Notes: generated from the letters alone by a model not told the origin. A stretch of 64,000 nt of DNA from Enterococcus avium ATCC 14025 (GCF_000406965.1 NZ_KE136362.1:75528-139527), one strand, 5' to 3'; counted from the first letter of the stretch, positions 1 to 8,966 are shown. Translations and numbers: made by a program.

Positions 1-1
1 C

Positions 2-592
2 ATTCCTGACAAAGTAGGAATGCACGGAATCAGTGGAGATGTGGATTCAGTTATTAAGGATTTAGACTTGAAGGAAAATGGCGGTATCTTGGATAAATAT
101 GGCGTTGTTGAATATGTCGATGGATTGGCGCCTGGAGTGTTCGTGATCGTCAAGGGACAAAATGACGGGGCACGTCATGAGTTAAGTTACTTGATGAAAA
201 AGGGTGATCGCGATCATCATATCTTGTATCGTCCCTACCATTTAGCAAGCTTAGAAACACCGATTACGATTGCAAAAGCAGTCTTGAATCACGATCATGC
301 AATCGTTCCATTAGGTGCTCCAATTTCAGAAACTGTTGCGGTAGCTAAAAAGGATATTAAAGCAGGCGAAAAAATTGATGGCATTGGCGGTTATTGCGTA
401 CGCGGTGTGTTAGAAACCCATGCAGATCTGGTGAAAAACAATAATGTACCAATTGGTTTAGTTGGTGGTTCTTCTGTAGCGAAGCGTGATATCAAGGATG
501 GCACCTTCTTAACCTATGATGATATTGAGATTGATGAAACAACGACGGTTTATCGTTTACGGAAACTTCAGGATTCAACGTTTGGTGATTAA
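2..592 (+). CDS. SAF-domain NAD(P)-dependent dehydrogenase, C-terminal part
   Basis: The 5' end lies outside the window; the reading frame is open from base 2, and the first internal Met (base 20) is not the start. The visible 196 residues resemble the C-terminal part of homoserine-dehydrogenase-like proteins that end in a SAF domain. The SAF-like segment (about residues 105-185) contains AVAKKDIKAGEKIDGIGG and a second KRDIKDGTFL turn. The gene sits directly ahead of a glucitol-type PTS, where a sugar-phosphate dehydrogenase is expected. An oxidation of the PTS product is therefore likely, but the substrate is unknown. The Rossmann part cannot be inspected here. Confidence 0.6.
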   Translation: MPDKVGMHGISGDVDSVIKDLDLKENGGILDKYGVVEYVDGLAPGVFVIVKGQNDGARHELSYLMKKGDRDHHILYRPYHLASLETPITIAKAVLNHDHAIVPLGAPISETVAVAKKDIKAGEKIDGIGGYCVRGVLETHADLVKNNNVPIGLVGGSSVAKRDIKDGTFLTYDDIEIDETTTVYRLRKLQDSTFGD

Positions 593-649
593 GGCAAATT
601 TAAAGCAGATGAGGGATACCCTCGTCTGCTTTTGGAGAGGATGTAGCTT

Positions 650-1027
650 ATGAGTGGCTTAGTAATTGTTTTAATCGTTTTGATGCTTAGCCAGAGCCTG
701 TTGAGCATTGTTCAGGTAAAATACTATCAGCGTTTTATTAAAAAAATTACGACAGAACAAGCAGGTACAGAGTATGAGTTTTATACCGAGGTCGTAAAGG
801 GAAGACTTTTACGAGCGATCGTCGCGGTAGTTGTGGATGCAGAAGGCAGAGTTATTCAATGTTATGTCTGTAAAGGTTTGACGATATTTGCACGTTTTAA
901 AGAGGACCAATCGTATAAAGGAACGCAATTGGTTAATTACAGTAATGTTGCAAAAGAAAAAGGCGCATCTCAAACAGAAAAAGCATTATCGCAGATTTAC
1001 ACACGAAAATTGGAAGCGGTTACCTAG
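650..1027 (+). CDS. gutM: GutM-type glucitol operon activator
   Basis: 125 residues, about the usual GutM/SrlM length. A hydrophobic N-terminal helix (about residues 3-20) precedes a small soluble domain, which fits the membrane-anchored GutM family. In Escherichia coli GutM acts as an accessory activator of the glucitol operon. The gene lies between the SAF-domain dehydrogenase and the glucitol-type IIC gene, with a GGAGAGG ribosome site. Family and context agree; its mechanism in this organism is not shown by the sequence. Confidence 0.75.
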   Translation: MSGLVIVLIVLMLSQSLLSIVQVKYYQRFIKKITTEQAGTEYEFYTEVVKGRLLRAIVAVVVDAEGRVIQCYVCKGLTIFARFKEDQSYKGTQLVNYSNVAKEKGASQTEKALSQIYTRKLEAVT

Positions 1028-1045
1028 AAAGAGGAGGATTTTATA

Positions 1046-1579
1046 ATGAAATATATCGAATGGGCAGGGAAAAACTTTATTGGTATGTTTGAAGCCGGCG
1101 GCGAACAGTTCATGGGTTACATGACTGGAATCGTTCCACTATTGATTGTACTTTTAACGTTTACTTATTCAGTTATTGCATTTATTGGTGAAGAACGTGT
1201 AGATAGAGCGATCCGTTATTGTTCGAAATATATGATTTTACGCTATTCGTTAATGCCGATTTTAGCTGTTTTGATGCTGACAAATCCAATGGCGTATACC
1301 TTTGGAAAATTTGTTAAGGAAGAGGAAAAACCGGCGTTTTACGATGCAGCCGTTTCTTTTGTTCACCCAGTTACTGGTCTATTTCCATATGCGAATGCCG
1401 GAGAGCTTTTTGTTTACTTAGGAATTGCCAACGGCGTAACGAAAGCCGGATTTAGCCAATCAAGTTTAGCTGTCCGGTATTTCTTAGTAGGGATCGTGGT
1501 TATCCTGATTCGCGGAATTGTTACGGAAAGACTAACGAAATTCATGATGGCTAGAGAAGCGAAGAAAGCGACTGCGTAA
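1046..1579 (+). CDS. srlA: PTS glucitol/sorbitol-type transporter subunit IIC
   Basis: 177-residue integral membrane protein matching the short IIC (SrlA/GutA) of the glucitol PTS family, which together with the membrane part of the IIBC protein forms the sugar channel. Several hydrophobic segments are visible (about residues 25-47, 68-82 and 140-158), along with a FVHPVTGLFPYANAGELFVY stretch. A strong AGGAGG site precedes the ATG. It is 18 bases after gutM and 13 bases before the IIBC gene, so the operon is tight. The sugar could be sorbitol or another polyol. Confidence 0.85.
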   Translation: MKYIEWAGKNFIGMFEAGGEQFMGYMTGIVPLLIVLLTFTYSVIAFIGEERVDRAIRYCSKYMILRYSLMPILAVLMLTNPMAYTFGKFVKEEEKPAFYDAAVSFVHPVTGLFPYANAGELFVYLGIANGVTKAGFSQSSLAVRYFLVGIVVILIRGIVTERLTKFMMAREAKKATA

Positions 1580-1592
1580 AGGAGGAATCGTA

Positions 1593-2666
1593 ATGTACAA
1601 AACAGTATTTGTAAAACCTGGAAGTAAAGGTTGGGGTGTTGGTCTAACATTAGTTCCATCAGAGCAAAAAAATAAAGTTGTTTCTGTTACAGGCGGAGGT
1701 ATTCATCCGGTGGCGCAGCAAATTGCTGATTTAACCGGTTGTGAGGCTTGTGATGGCTTTAAGAATCAAATTCCAGAAGATGAAACTCTATGTGCCGTAA
1801 TTGACTGTGGCGGCACGGCTCGAATCGGTGTATATCCGATGAAACGCATTCCGACAGTGGATGTTTTGCCGTCTTCTCCTTCGGGTCCATTATCTAAACA
1901 TATCACGGAAGATATCTTTGTTTCAGGGGTCCGTCCAGAAGATGTCTCTATCTTAGAAGAGGCGAATTTAGAAGAAAAACAAATGGCAGCGATTAATCAC
2001 GCTCATGCACAGGATGCGGAATCAGCAGCCGCGACAGAAAAAATTGTGACAAAACAAGACGAAGGCCGTGAGTCTGAAGAAGAGTTCAGAGAAAGATATT
2101 CAAAAATCAAAGAAGAGCATAAAGAAGAACAAGCGAAAAAGGACAGCTTCTTAGTTCGTTTCTCCCGTGGTATCGGCGGAGTGATGAGTACCTTCTACCA
2201 ATCTGGTCGCGACGCGTTAGATATGCTGTTGAAAAATATTATTCCTTTCATGGCATTCATCAGTATGATCGTTGGGATCATTAACTACACAGGTATCGGT
2301 GATTGGTTGGCGAAAGTTCTTTCACCATTAGCTGGTTCACTGCCTGGTATGATTGCGTTGGCTTTGATCTGTAGTATTCCGATCCTATCGCCGATTTTAG
2401 GACCAGGAGCAGTAATCTCACAGGTTATCGGAGTATTGATCGGTACCCAGATCGCCAATGGCTCAATTCCAGTACAGTATGCATTGCCGGCATTATTTGC
2501 AATTAATGCTCATGTAGGTTGTGACTTTATTCCGGTAGGGTTATCATTAGGTGAAGCCAAACCGGAAACCGTAGCAATCGGAGTGCCAGCGATTTTATAT
2601 GGACGGATGCTGACTGGTTTTACTGCCGTAATCTTGGCATGGTTGGCTAGTTTCGGAATGTATTAA
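1593..2666 (+). CDS. srlE: PTS glucitol/sorbitol-type transporter subunit IIBC
   Basis: 357 residues. The N-terminal IIB domain (about 1-165) carries the likely phosphorylated cysteine in LTGCEACDGFK (near residue 46-49). An acidic, Lys/Glu-rich linker (about 130-180) leads to a C-terminal membrane domain (about 205-357) with MLLKNIIPFMAFISMIVG and conserved Gly/Pro-rich helices. This is the usual SrlE architecture. It takes phosphate from IIA and passes it to the incoming polyol. It is preceded by AAAGGAGG and lies between IIC and IIA. Confidence 0.88.
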   Translation: MYKTVFVKPGSKGWGVGLTLVPSEQKNKVVSVTGGGIHPVAQQIADLTGCEACDGFKNQIPEDETLCAVIDCGGTARIGVYPMKRIPTVDVLPSSPSGPLSKHITEDIFVSGVRPEDVSILEEANLEEKQMAAINHAHAQDAESAAATEKIVTKQDEGRESEEEFRERYSKIKEEHKEEQAKKDSFLVRFSRGIGGVMSTFYQSGRDALDMLLKNIIPFMAFISMIVGIINYTGIGDWLAKVLSPLAGSLPGMIALALICSIPILSPILGPGAVISQVIGVLIGTQIANGSIPVQYALPALFAINAHVGCDFIPVGLSLGEAKPETVAIGVPAILYGRMLTGFTAVILAWLASFGMY

Positions 2667-2693
2667 AACTGTTTGAATGGAGCGAATGGATAG

Positions 2694-3047
2694 ATGGTAA
2701 AAACCAAAATTATTGAAATCGGCAGCATGGTGCCAGCCTTTGAAGAAGAACGCTTAGTTATTTTGTTTGGTCCTTCTGCAACGGCAGAATTAAAAGATAT
2801 TTGTGTGATTCATGAGTTCGAGGATCAGCCCAAGGATGCGTTGAAGGTCGGCGGGAAAATCAAATTCGGCGATCAAGAATTTACGATCGAAGAGGTAGGT
2901 TCGCAAGCAAATGCAAATTTTGAAGAATTGGGACATATTTCGATTTATTTTCGTAACGCAATTGGCGAAATCCTTCCAGGGGCAATCATTGTCAGTCCTG
3001 GCAATTTCCCAAGCTTTGAAGTCGGTGGCGTGATCGAAATTATTTAG
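2694..3047 (+). CDS. srlB: PTS glucitol/sorbitol-type transporter subunit IIA
   Basis: 117 residues, the normal size for the GutA/SrlB IIA family. It accepts phosphate from HPr and passes it to the IIB domain encoded just upstream. His in CVIHEF (about residue 41) and His in LGHISIYF (about 83) are the candidates for the phosphorylated residue; the former is in the better conserved position. The ribosome site (TGGAGCG) is weaker than for the rest of the operon. A clear terminator follows, so this is the last gene of the operon. Confidence 0.85.
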   Translation: MVKTKIIEIGSMVPAFEEERLVILFGPSATAELKDICVIHEFEDQPKDALKVGGKIKFGDQEFTIEEVGSQANANFEELGHISIYFRNAIGEILPGAIIVSPGNFPSFEVGGVIEII

Positions 3048-3055
3048 TTTAAAAG

Positions 3056-3095
3056 GTCGAGGATGTGCCGAAAATAGGTCATCCTCGGCTTTTTT
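3056..3095 (+). terminator. Rho-independent terminator of the glucitol-type operon
   Basis: A 10-bp stem, GTCGAGGATG pairing with CATCCTCGGC (one G-T pair), encloses a 14-base loop and is followed directly by TTTTTT. It lies 9 bases after the IIA stop codon. Confidence 0.85.
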
Positions 3096-3195
3096 AGTAA
3101 ATAGAGCAATTCTGTATAATTTTCGTACTTGCAGGCGCGCAGGATCAACCGTATAGTGAATGGGATCAAAGTAGTTCAGAAGGTGGGATCAAAAA

Positions 3196-4158
3196 ATGGC
3201 TATAAAACATAATCGCGACATCGTAAAAGTGGCTACGATGTATTACAAAAAGAATTTGAAACAGTCGGAGATCGCTAAATACTTGGGTATTTCACGTTCA
3301 CTTGTTTCAAAATATTTGAATGATGCAAAGAATGAAGGGATCGTTGATATTTTTATTAAAAGCGAGAGCGCCTATTCCATCGAACTGGAGCTGGCTTTAG
3401 AGGAAACATTCGGGTTGAAAAAAGCCGCGGTCTTAGATACCAGCAGTTTGCGAAAAGACGAGACCGAACGCTTATTAGTCCAAACAGCGATCACGGCCTT
3501 TCAAAAGGAGATCACGAAAGCTCAAACGATCGGTCTTTCTTGGGGGAAAATGCTGCGGGGAATCGTTGATGAGTACCCATATGAAAATCAAGCAGATACC
3601 ACGATTATCCCATTAATCGGCGGACTAGGGTCAGAGATGGTAGACGTTCATTCCAATCAGTTGGCCTATGATCTAGCGAAAAAACTTAGAGCGAAATGTA
3701 AATATCTCTATGCACCTGCACTGGTGGACAATGCATTTATTAAAAAAAGTTTGATTGAAAATGACGGAATCCGCGATGTCTTGGAAGCGGGAAAAAATGT
3801 TGATTTTGCATTAGTGGGAATTGCTAGTCCGTTTTCTAAAAATAATACGATGACGGAGATCGGTTATGTTGATCAGCAGGATATTGATGAACTGGAAAAA
3901 CTAGATGTGATCGGAGATGTTAATTCAAAATTTATTGATCAGAATGGTCAGGAAGTTACCTGCGAGATCAACGAAAACGTGATTGGTCTAGGTGTTGAGG
4001 ATGTTCGGAAAATTTCAAATGTCGCAGTTGCCTGCTACGAGGAAAGCAAAAAAGAAGTGCTGTACGTCGGGGCGAAAACTAAAATTTTTACCCATATTAC
4101 AGTGACAGATAGCTTAGCTGAATACTTATTAGAACGAGCAAAAAACGAGACGTCTTGA
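3196..4158 (+). CDS. SorC/DeoR-type sugar-binding transcriptional regulator
   Basis: 320 residues. The N-terminal helix-turn-helix (about residues 20-45, LKQSEIAKYLGISRSLVSKY) is followed by the SorC-family sugar-phosphate effector domain (about 60-315), which includes IGLSWGKMLRGIV and FALVGIAS segments typical of the family. It follows the glucitol-type operon after a terminator, so it has its own promoter; a TATAAT is at 3115-3120 but no good -35 box is seen. It most likely senses a phosphorylated product of the adjacent PTS. It is a paralogue of the regulator at 38062. Confidence 0.8.
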   Translation: MAIKHNRDIVKVATMYYKKNLKQSEIAKYLGISRSLVSKYLNDAKNEGIVDIFIKSESAYSIELELALEETFGLKKAAVLDTSSLRKDETERLLVQTAITAFQKEITKAQTIGLSWGKMLRGIVDEYPYENQADTTIIPLIGGLGSEMVDVHSNQLAYDLAKKLRAKCKYLYAPALVDNAFIKKSLIENDGIRDVLEAGKNVDFALVGIASPFSKNNTMTEIGYVDQQDIDELEKLDVIGDVNSKFIDQNGQEVTCEINENVIGLGVEDVRKISNVAVACYEESKKEVLYVGAKTKIFTHITVTDSLAEYLLERAKNETS

Positions 4159-4177
4159 TGAAACGTCTCGTTTTTTA
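4145..4177 (+). terminator. Terminator overlapping the SorC-type regulator stop codon
   Basis: The 9-bp perfect stem ACGAGACGT / ACGTCTCGT is followed by a T-run. The left arm lies inside the last codons of the regulator gene. Confidence 0.85.
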
Positions 4178-4359
4178 TTTATAGGGAAAATATAAAATTT
4201 TTACATGATTAAATCGCTATATCCATGTCCGACTTTACGAACTAGCTATTCTACGCAAACTAAGCATACGGTTACTGCTAAACTCCATTAAGCAGAACTA
4301 GCATATCGGTAATAAGCAAAAATATTGCTCAAAAGCTGAGCGAGTTGGCAAAGCCTTTC

Positions 4360-5286
4360 TTATTGAACGTATTTTTGTAAAAACGCCGTAACTTTTTTCT
4401 GATACATGGCAGGATCGCTGCTCAGAGCTTTTGCATGTTTAGCGTCATGAACGATATATTTTTCCTTTGGGCCATTTGTCGCGTTATAAACCTCATCTAG
4501 CATTGAATAAGGAACAAAGTCATCCTTGTCACCATGAATGAAGAGCATTGGCCGCTTGTTCTTGTTCAACTGTTTGATGGTATCTGCCTCGCCAAAAAAA
4601 TAGCCCGCACGTACTTTTGTTACGACACTGGTAACAGGAATCAAAGGAAATGCCGGCAAATTGAACATTTGTTTCAACTGATAACTCAATTCCCCATTAA
4701 CAGAGCTATAGCCGCAGTCTTCTATGAAAGCTTTGACATTATCCGGCAATTTTTCTCCGCTAGTCATCATAACCGTTGCTCCTCCCATACTAACACCATG
4801 AAGGACGATTTCTGATTGAGGATCTTGCTTGACGATTCGATTGATCCATTGAAGATAGTCTTTTCGTTCTGGCCAGCCAAAGCCGATATAATCGCCTTCG
4901 CTTTTGCCATGACCACGAGCATCCGGCATTAGTACGTTATATCCGAGATCATGATAGATTTTTGCATATTGCGGCATGTCTGAAGCTTGTCCCATATACC
5001 CATGAGCAATGATGGCTGTTTTGTGCTGCTCTTTTTCAGCTGGCAAATAATAAGCAGATAATTTCAGCCCATCTGTGGATGTCAACTGCCAATCTGTACG
5101 GTTATTTTTATTATTGAACCAATCTTCAGCGGCGATCAATTCCTTCGATTTTTTATCTGAACTCTCCGCCAAGAAATCTTTTTTGGCCGGAACCACGGCG
5201 TATGAATAGAAATAATTTCCTGCTGCAATTAGTGCAATCACTATAACCAGGACAATTCCTAAAATTATTTTTATTGGTTTACTCAT
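4360..5286 (-). CDS. Membrane-anchored alpha/beta hydrolase
   Basis: 308 residues when started at the ATG at 5286, which follows AGAGGAGG at good spacing; a longer frame to 5310 lacks a ribosome site. An N-terminal hydrophobic helix (about residues 6-26) anchors the protein, with the catalytic domain outside the membrane. Visible elements are the oxyanion HGYMGQ loop, GHGKSEGD, the nucleophile elbow HGVSMGGA (Ser), an Asp in HGDKDDFVP and a His in HDAKHAKA, which together make an S-D-H triad. This is the YqiK/Bem46-like serine hydrolase family. The substrate is unknown. It stands alone, transcribed against its neighbours. Confidence 0.82.
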   Translation of the reverse strand: MSKPIKIILGIVLVIVIALIAAGNYFYSYAVVPAKKDFLAESSDKKSKELIAAEDWFNNKNNRTDWQLTSTDGLKLSAYYLPAEKEQHKTAIIAHGYMGQASDMPQYAKIYHDLGYNVLMPDARGHGKSEGDYIGFGWPERKDYLQWINRIVKQDPQSEIVLHGVSMGGATVMMTSGEKLPDNVKAFIEDCGYSSVNGELSYQLKQMFNLPAFPLIPVTSVVTKVRAGYFFGEADTIKQLNKNKRPMLFIHGDKDDFVPYSMLDEVYNATNGPKEKYIVHDAKHAKALSSDPAMYQKKVTAFLQKYVQ

Positions 5287-5314
5287 TTTTGCCTCCTCTA
5301 AATGTATCATAAGC

Positions 5315-5343
5315 AGTATAAAGAAAATTCCGACTCATAACAA
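5315..5343 (-). promoter_or_regulatory. Sigma-A-type promoter of the hydrolase gene
   Basis: Read on the minus strand: TTGTTA, 17 bases, TATACT, ending about 28 bases before the start codon. Both hexamers are close to consensus and the spacing is ideal. Confidence 0.65.
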
Positions 5344-5519
5344 GTTCACACACTGTCGTATTTACAGAGGTATATATTCATGAGAAAATGTAGCAGAGTT
5401 TAGAGCAAGGATATCAGTTCTGCTTTTCCCAGATAAAAAAATTCGAGCAATAATCCTGAATTCTTAGAACAATTGAGCAGGAGCAATTTAGCAGAATGAT
5501 ATACGTCACGAAGACAAAG

Positions 5520-5537
5520 TGATTTTTATAAAAATCA
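5520..5537. promoter_or_regulatory. 18-bp perfect palindrome upstream of rbsR
   Basis: TGATTTTTATAAAAATCA is its own reverse complement and ends 30 bases before the rbsR start. It may be an operator or a hairpin in the leader. It does not match the LacI-type operator seen ahead of rbsK. Confidence 0.4.
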
Positions 5538-5567
5538 TTACCTTATTTATGAGCAAGGAGTAAGCAA

Positions 5568-6560
5568 ATGAAAAATAAAAAAATTACGATTAAAGACGTT
5601 GCGAAGCAATCAGGTGTTTCCATCGCAACGGTTTCTCAGATTTTAAATGGCAACGATCAAAAGTTTAGTCCAAAAACTGTCGAAAAGGTGCTGGCAGCCA
5701 AAGATGTATTGAATTATGAACCAGATTATTTTGCACGCCGTATGATTATGAAAAAAAGCAAGACGATCGGTGTCTTAGTTCCCGATATCACCAATCCTTT
5801 TTTTAGTACTTTGGTGCGCGGTATTGAGGGTGTACTATACCGCGAAAATTTCGTGACTATGTTCTGCAACGCAGATCTGGACACGAAAAAGGAAACAGTT
5901 TATCTAGAAGAGCTTAGTCGTCGCGGTGTTGATGGCTATATCATCGCCAGCTCAGCGATTTCCAATCAGGCGATCAATGACTCTTTACGAAAAAAAAATC
6001 TGCCCTATATCGTCTTGGATCAAAAGAAGGCAGAAGGCTTCAGTGATGCGGTCTTGACTGATGACTTTACAGGCGGAAAACTTGCAGGCGAACATTTAAG
6101 CCAATTAGGTCATCAAAAAGCGGCTGTTGTTTTGCCAGAGGATGCGACAGAAAATATTCAGACACGACTGGCAGGTTTTCAGGAGATTTATCCTGATGCT
6201 ATTCTGATTCGTGGAGACTTAACTAAAAACGGCGGACGCCAAGCAGCTAAAGAGATCATTAAAACTGAGGCGACTGCGATTTTTGCGATCAATGATGAAT
6301 TGGCTTTTGGACTTTATTTGGGTTTGGCAGATCTGAATAAGAAAATTCCGCAGGATTATAGTGTGATTGGTTACGACAATATCGATATGTGCGAATACGT
6401 GACGCCTCAACTAACGACAATTGCGCAACCGATTTACGAGCTAGGCCAAACGACCGCACGATTATTACTGGAAAGAATTGAACAGCCCGAGAAGCATTGG
6501 GAGGAGAAGACCCTCCCAGTACAGCTGATTCAACGTTTTTCAACGGCACACTTGAAATAG
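5568..6560 (+). CDS. rbsR: LacI-family ribose operon repressor RbsR
   Basis: 330 residues. The N-terminal LacI-type helix-turn-helix (about 5-27, ITIKDVAKQSGVSIATVSQI) is followed by a hinge helix (about 48-58) and a periplasmic-binding-protein-like effector domain beginning TIGVLVPDITNPFF. A ribose cluster immediately follows, so ribose or a ribose phosphate is the expected inducer. Its probable operators are the twin CG-centred palindromes at 6592-6620. An AAGGAG ribosome site precedes the ATG. Confidence 0.88.
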   Translation: MKNKKITIKDVAKQSGVSIATVSQILNGNDQKFSPKTVEKVLAAKDVLNYEPDYFARRMIMKKSKTIGVLVPDITNPFFSTLVRGIEGVLYRENFVTMFCNADLDTKKETVYLEELSRRGVDGYIIASSAISNQAINDSLRKKNLPYIVLDQKKAEGFSDAVLTDDFTGGKLAGEHLSQLGHQKAAVVLPEDATENIQTRLAGFQEIYPDAILIRGDLTKNGGRQAAKEIIKTEATAIFAINDELAFGLYLGLADLNKKIPQDYSVIGYDNIDMCEYVTPQLTTIAQPIYELGQTTARLLLERIEQPEKHWEEKTLPVQLIQRFSTAHLK

Positions 6561-6580
6561 CTTTCAAGCTGTGCTATATT
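6552..6580 (+). promoter_or_regulatory. Promoter of rbsKDU, overlapping a hairpin
   Basis: TTGAAA, a 17-base spacer and TATATT place transcription start near 6587, just upstream of the tandem operators. The same bases form an imperfect hairpin (CTTGAAA / TTTCAAG) followed by T-rich sequence, which could also end rbsR transcription. Confidence 0.6.
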
Positions 6581-6591
6581 TTTGGTGTCGA

Positions 6592-6620
6592 GTTAAAACG
6601 TTTTAATAAAACGTTTTAAC
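6592..6620. promoter_or_regulatory. Tandem LacI-type operators of the ribose cluster
   Basis: Two CG-centred palindromes, TTAAAACGTTTTAA (6593-6606) and TAAAACGTTTTAA (6607-6619), are arranged so that the whole 29-base stretch is itself a near-perfect palindrome. This has the form of LacI-family operators and sits just after the predicted transcription start. RbsR is the obvious ligand. CcpA is less likely because the cre consensus is not met. Confidence 0.65.
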
Positions 6621-6668
6621 TTAAAAGCAAATGAATGAGTTTAAAGAACGAGAAATGGAGTGAAGAAA

Positions 6669-7574
6669 ATGAATACGATTACAGTCATTGGGAGCATCAA
6701 TCTTGATCGGACAATTCGTGTAAAGCAAATGCCAAAACCTGGTGAAACCATGCATACCAAGGAAATTTTTTCAGCTGGCGGAGGCAAGGGTGCAAATCAA
6801 GCAGTGGCAGCAAAACGTTCTGAAGCTGTTACAAATTTTATTGGGGCAATCGGCAATGATGAGGCTGGCGAAATGATGCGTGAACTTTTATCAGAAGAAG
6901 GCATTGAATTAGCTGGTGTACAAACATTGGAAAAGCAAGCGACAGGGCAAGCTTATATCATCGTGGATGATCAAGGAGAAAATAGCATCATGATTCATTC
7001 TGGTGCCAACAATGCCTTTACACCCAAACAAGTTCAAGCGCATACGGATCTAATTAAGGCGAGTGATTTTATCATTGCTCAATTTGAAAGCACTTTAGAA
7101 AGCACGGTTGAAGCCTTTACGATCGCTCGTGAAGCAGGAGTGAAAACGATTCTAAATCCTGCTCCGGCTCTAGAAAATGTTCCTGAAGAATTATTGAAGG
7201 TAACCGACATGATCATTCCAAATGAAACGGAAACCGAAATTTTGACGGGAATCAAGGTCACAGATGAAGCAAGCTTAAAGGCTGCAGCGGATCATTTGCA
7301 TCAGTTAGGAATTGAAGCAGTAATTATCACCATCGGTAGTAAAGGTGCATTTTATGATGTACAGGGTCGTAGCGGTATCGTACCAGCATTCAAGGTCAAT
7401 GCAGTGGACACAACCGCAGCAGGCGATACCTTTATTGGCGCGATGAGTAGTATCTTAGCCAAAGATTTCAGCAATTTGGAGCAGGCGATCGAATACGGAA
7501 ACAAAGCCTCTTCTCTAACTGTTCAACGCTTTGGTGCACAACCATCTATTCCCTATAAAAACGAATTAAACTAA
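6669..7574 (+). CDS. rbsK: Ribokinase RbsK
   Basis: 301 residues, PfkB family. It phosphorylates D-ribose to ribose 5-phosphate with ATP in the cytoplasm. Family signatures are the N-terminal [11 protein letters not shown], the substrate/ATP lid motif [14 protein letters not shown] (about residues 36-49), and the C-terminal [12 protein letters not shown] with the catalytic base Asp near residue 253. The ATG at 6669 is chosen over an upstream GTG because GGAG lies 8 bases before it. It is first in rbsKDU. Confidence 0.93.
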   Translation: MNTITVIGSINLDRTIRVKQMPKPGETMHTKEIFSAGGGKGANQAVAAKRSEAVTNFIGAIGNDEAGEMMRELLSEEGIELAGVQTLEKQATGQAYIIVDDQGENSIMIHSGANNAFTPKQVQAHTDLIKASDFIIAQFESTLESTVEAFTIAREAGVKTILNPAPALENVPEELLKVTDMIIPNETETEILTGIKVTDEASLKAAADHLHQLGIEAVIITIGSKGAFYDVQGRSGIVPAFKVNAVDTTAAGDTFIGAMSSILAKDFSNLEQAIEYGNKASSLTVQRFGAQPSIPYKNELN

Positions 7575-7590
7575 CGAAAGGATCTTTAAT

Positions 7591-7986
7591 ATGAAAAAAA
7601 GTAAAGTCATTAACTCAGATATTTCACGCGTGATCGCACAGATGGGTCACTTTGATCAATTAAGCATTGGCGATGCCGGCATGCCGGTTCCCATGACGAC
7701 AGAAAAAATTGATTTAGCAGTTGATAATGGTATCCCAAGCTTTATGGATGTTTTGAATAATGTGCTGGAAGAATTGGAAGTTCAACGGATTTATTTAGCT
7801 GAGGAAATCAAAACAGAAAATCCTGACATGTTGAAGAAAATTCAAGAACGTTTACCTGAAACTCCTGTGACGTTTATTCCTCATAGCGAAATGAAGGTAG
7901 CGTTGCATGATAGTCGAGCATTTATTCGAACAGGCGAAATGACTCCTTACGCGAATATTCTATTAGAGAGCGGCGTCGTATTTTAA
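7591..7986 (+). CDS. rbsD: D-ribose pyranase RbsD
   Basis: 131 residues, full family length. It interconverts the beta-pyran and beta-furan forms of ribose so that ribokinase receives furanose. The signature ending in [16 protein letters not shown] contains the catalytic His20, and the C-terminal [19 protein letters not shown] is the conserved ending of the family. An AAAGG ribosome site is present, and the gene lies 17 bases after rbsK. Confidence 0.95.
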   Translation: MKKSKVINSDISRVIAQMGHFDQLSIGDAGMPVPMTTEKIDLAVDNGIPSFMDVLNNVLEELEVQRIYLAEEIKTENPDMLKKIQERLPETPVTFIPHSEMKVALHDSRAFIRTGEMTPYANILLESGVVF

Positions 7987-8010
7987 GAATTGTCATAAGG
8001 AGGAAATACT

Positions 8011-8898
8011 ATGAACACAACAGCAATTTTAATCGGATTAGGCCCGTTACTTGGTTGGGGACTTTACCCAACGATTGCTTCAAAAATCGGTGGTCGTCCA
8101 GTAAATCAAATTTTAGGTTCAACTTTAGGGACCTTGATTTTTGCCTTCGTTTTCGCATTAGTTAACGGAATGAGTTTACCAACAGGGATGGATCTAGTCT
8201 TCTCGATTCTCTCAGGAGTTGGTTGGGCGATTGCCCAAATCATTACCTTTCAATCCTTTACGCTGATCGGTTCCTCACGGGCGATGCCGATCACGACAGC
8301 TTTTCAATTATTGGGAGCATCTTTGTGGGGGGTATTTGCATTAGGTGATTGGCCAGGCATGAACGCTAAATTATTAGGTGGACTTGCTTTAGTTCTCATC
8401 ATTTTAGGTGCATGGATGACGGTCTGGACAGAAGAGAAAACACAGGAAAAAGCCAACGTCTTAAAGAAAGCGGTTCTCTTATTAGCCGTTGGTGAGATCG
8501 GCTACTGGGCTTATTCTGCTGCCCCTCAAGCAACGAATATTGATGGGATGCATGCATTCTTACCGCAAGCGATCGGAATGCTTCTAGTAGCTCTTGTCTA
8601 TTCAGTAATTTTAAGTGTGAAGGATAAAGAAAAATCGGCACTTGCAGAAGCCGTTTCTTATAAGCATATTTTTTCAGGTTTCTTTTTCGCCTTTGCAGCA
8701 TTGACTTATTTGATTTCAGCCCAACCAGATATGAATGGATTAGCAACAGGCTTCATCCTGTCTCAGACTTCCGTTGTTCTAGCAACATTGACGGGTATCT
8801 GGTTCCTAGGACAAAAGAAAACGAAAAAAGAAATGACCATTACGATCATTGGATTGGTACTGATTCTAGCTGCCGCTGCGATGACGGTAATGATCTAA
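8011..8898 (+). CDS. rbsU: Ribose uptake protein RbsU (GRP-type transporter)
   Basis: 295 residues with about ten hydrophobic segments, belonging to the glucose/ribose porter family of the drug/metabolite superfamily. The start IGLGPLLGWGLYPTIASKIGG and the Gly/Ser-rich helices are typical. This family brings in free ribose, which fits the neighbouring pyranase and kinase and the absence of an rbsABC transporter. The ATG follows AAGGAGG. It is the last gene of the ribose unit and is followed by a hairpin terminator. Confidence 0.85.
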   Translation: MNTTAILIGLGPLLGWGLYPTIASKIGGRPVNQILGSTLGTLIFAFVFALVNGMSLPTGMDLVFSILSGVGWAIAQIITFQSFTLIGSSRAMPITTAFQLLGASLWGVFALGDWPGMNAKLLGGLALVLIILGAWMTVWTEEKTQEKANVLKKAVLLLAVGEIGYWAYSAAPQATNIDGMHAFLPQAIGMLLVALVYSVILSVKDKEKSALAEAVSYKHIFSGFFFAFAALTYLISAQPDMNGLATGFILSQTSVVLATLTGIWFLGQKKTKKEMTITIIGLVLILAAAAMTVMI

Positions 8899-8917
8899 AA
8901 ATTAATGATAACTTTCA

Positions 8918-8966
8918 GACGAAAAGTAGGCTAAAAGCTTGGTAAGCTTTGGCCTATTTTTTCGTC
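8918..8966 (+). terminator. Terminator of the rbs operon
   Basis: A long hairpin with an inner stem AAAGCTT / AAGCTTT and an outer stem GACGAAAA / TTTTCGTC, with T-runs on the 3' side. It begins about 20 bases after rbsU. Confidence 0.7.

Noticed and set aside
4534..4815. 93-codon frame on the plus strand inside the alpha/beta hydrolase gene
   Set aside because: The minus strand frame has a complete catalytic triad, promoter and ribosome site; this one has none.
8399..8746. 115-codon frame on the minus strand inside rbsU
   Set aside because: It is opposite a well-supported transporter gene and has no start signals.
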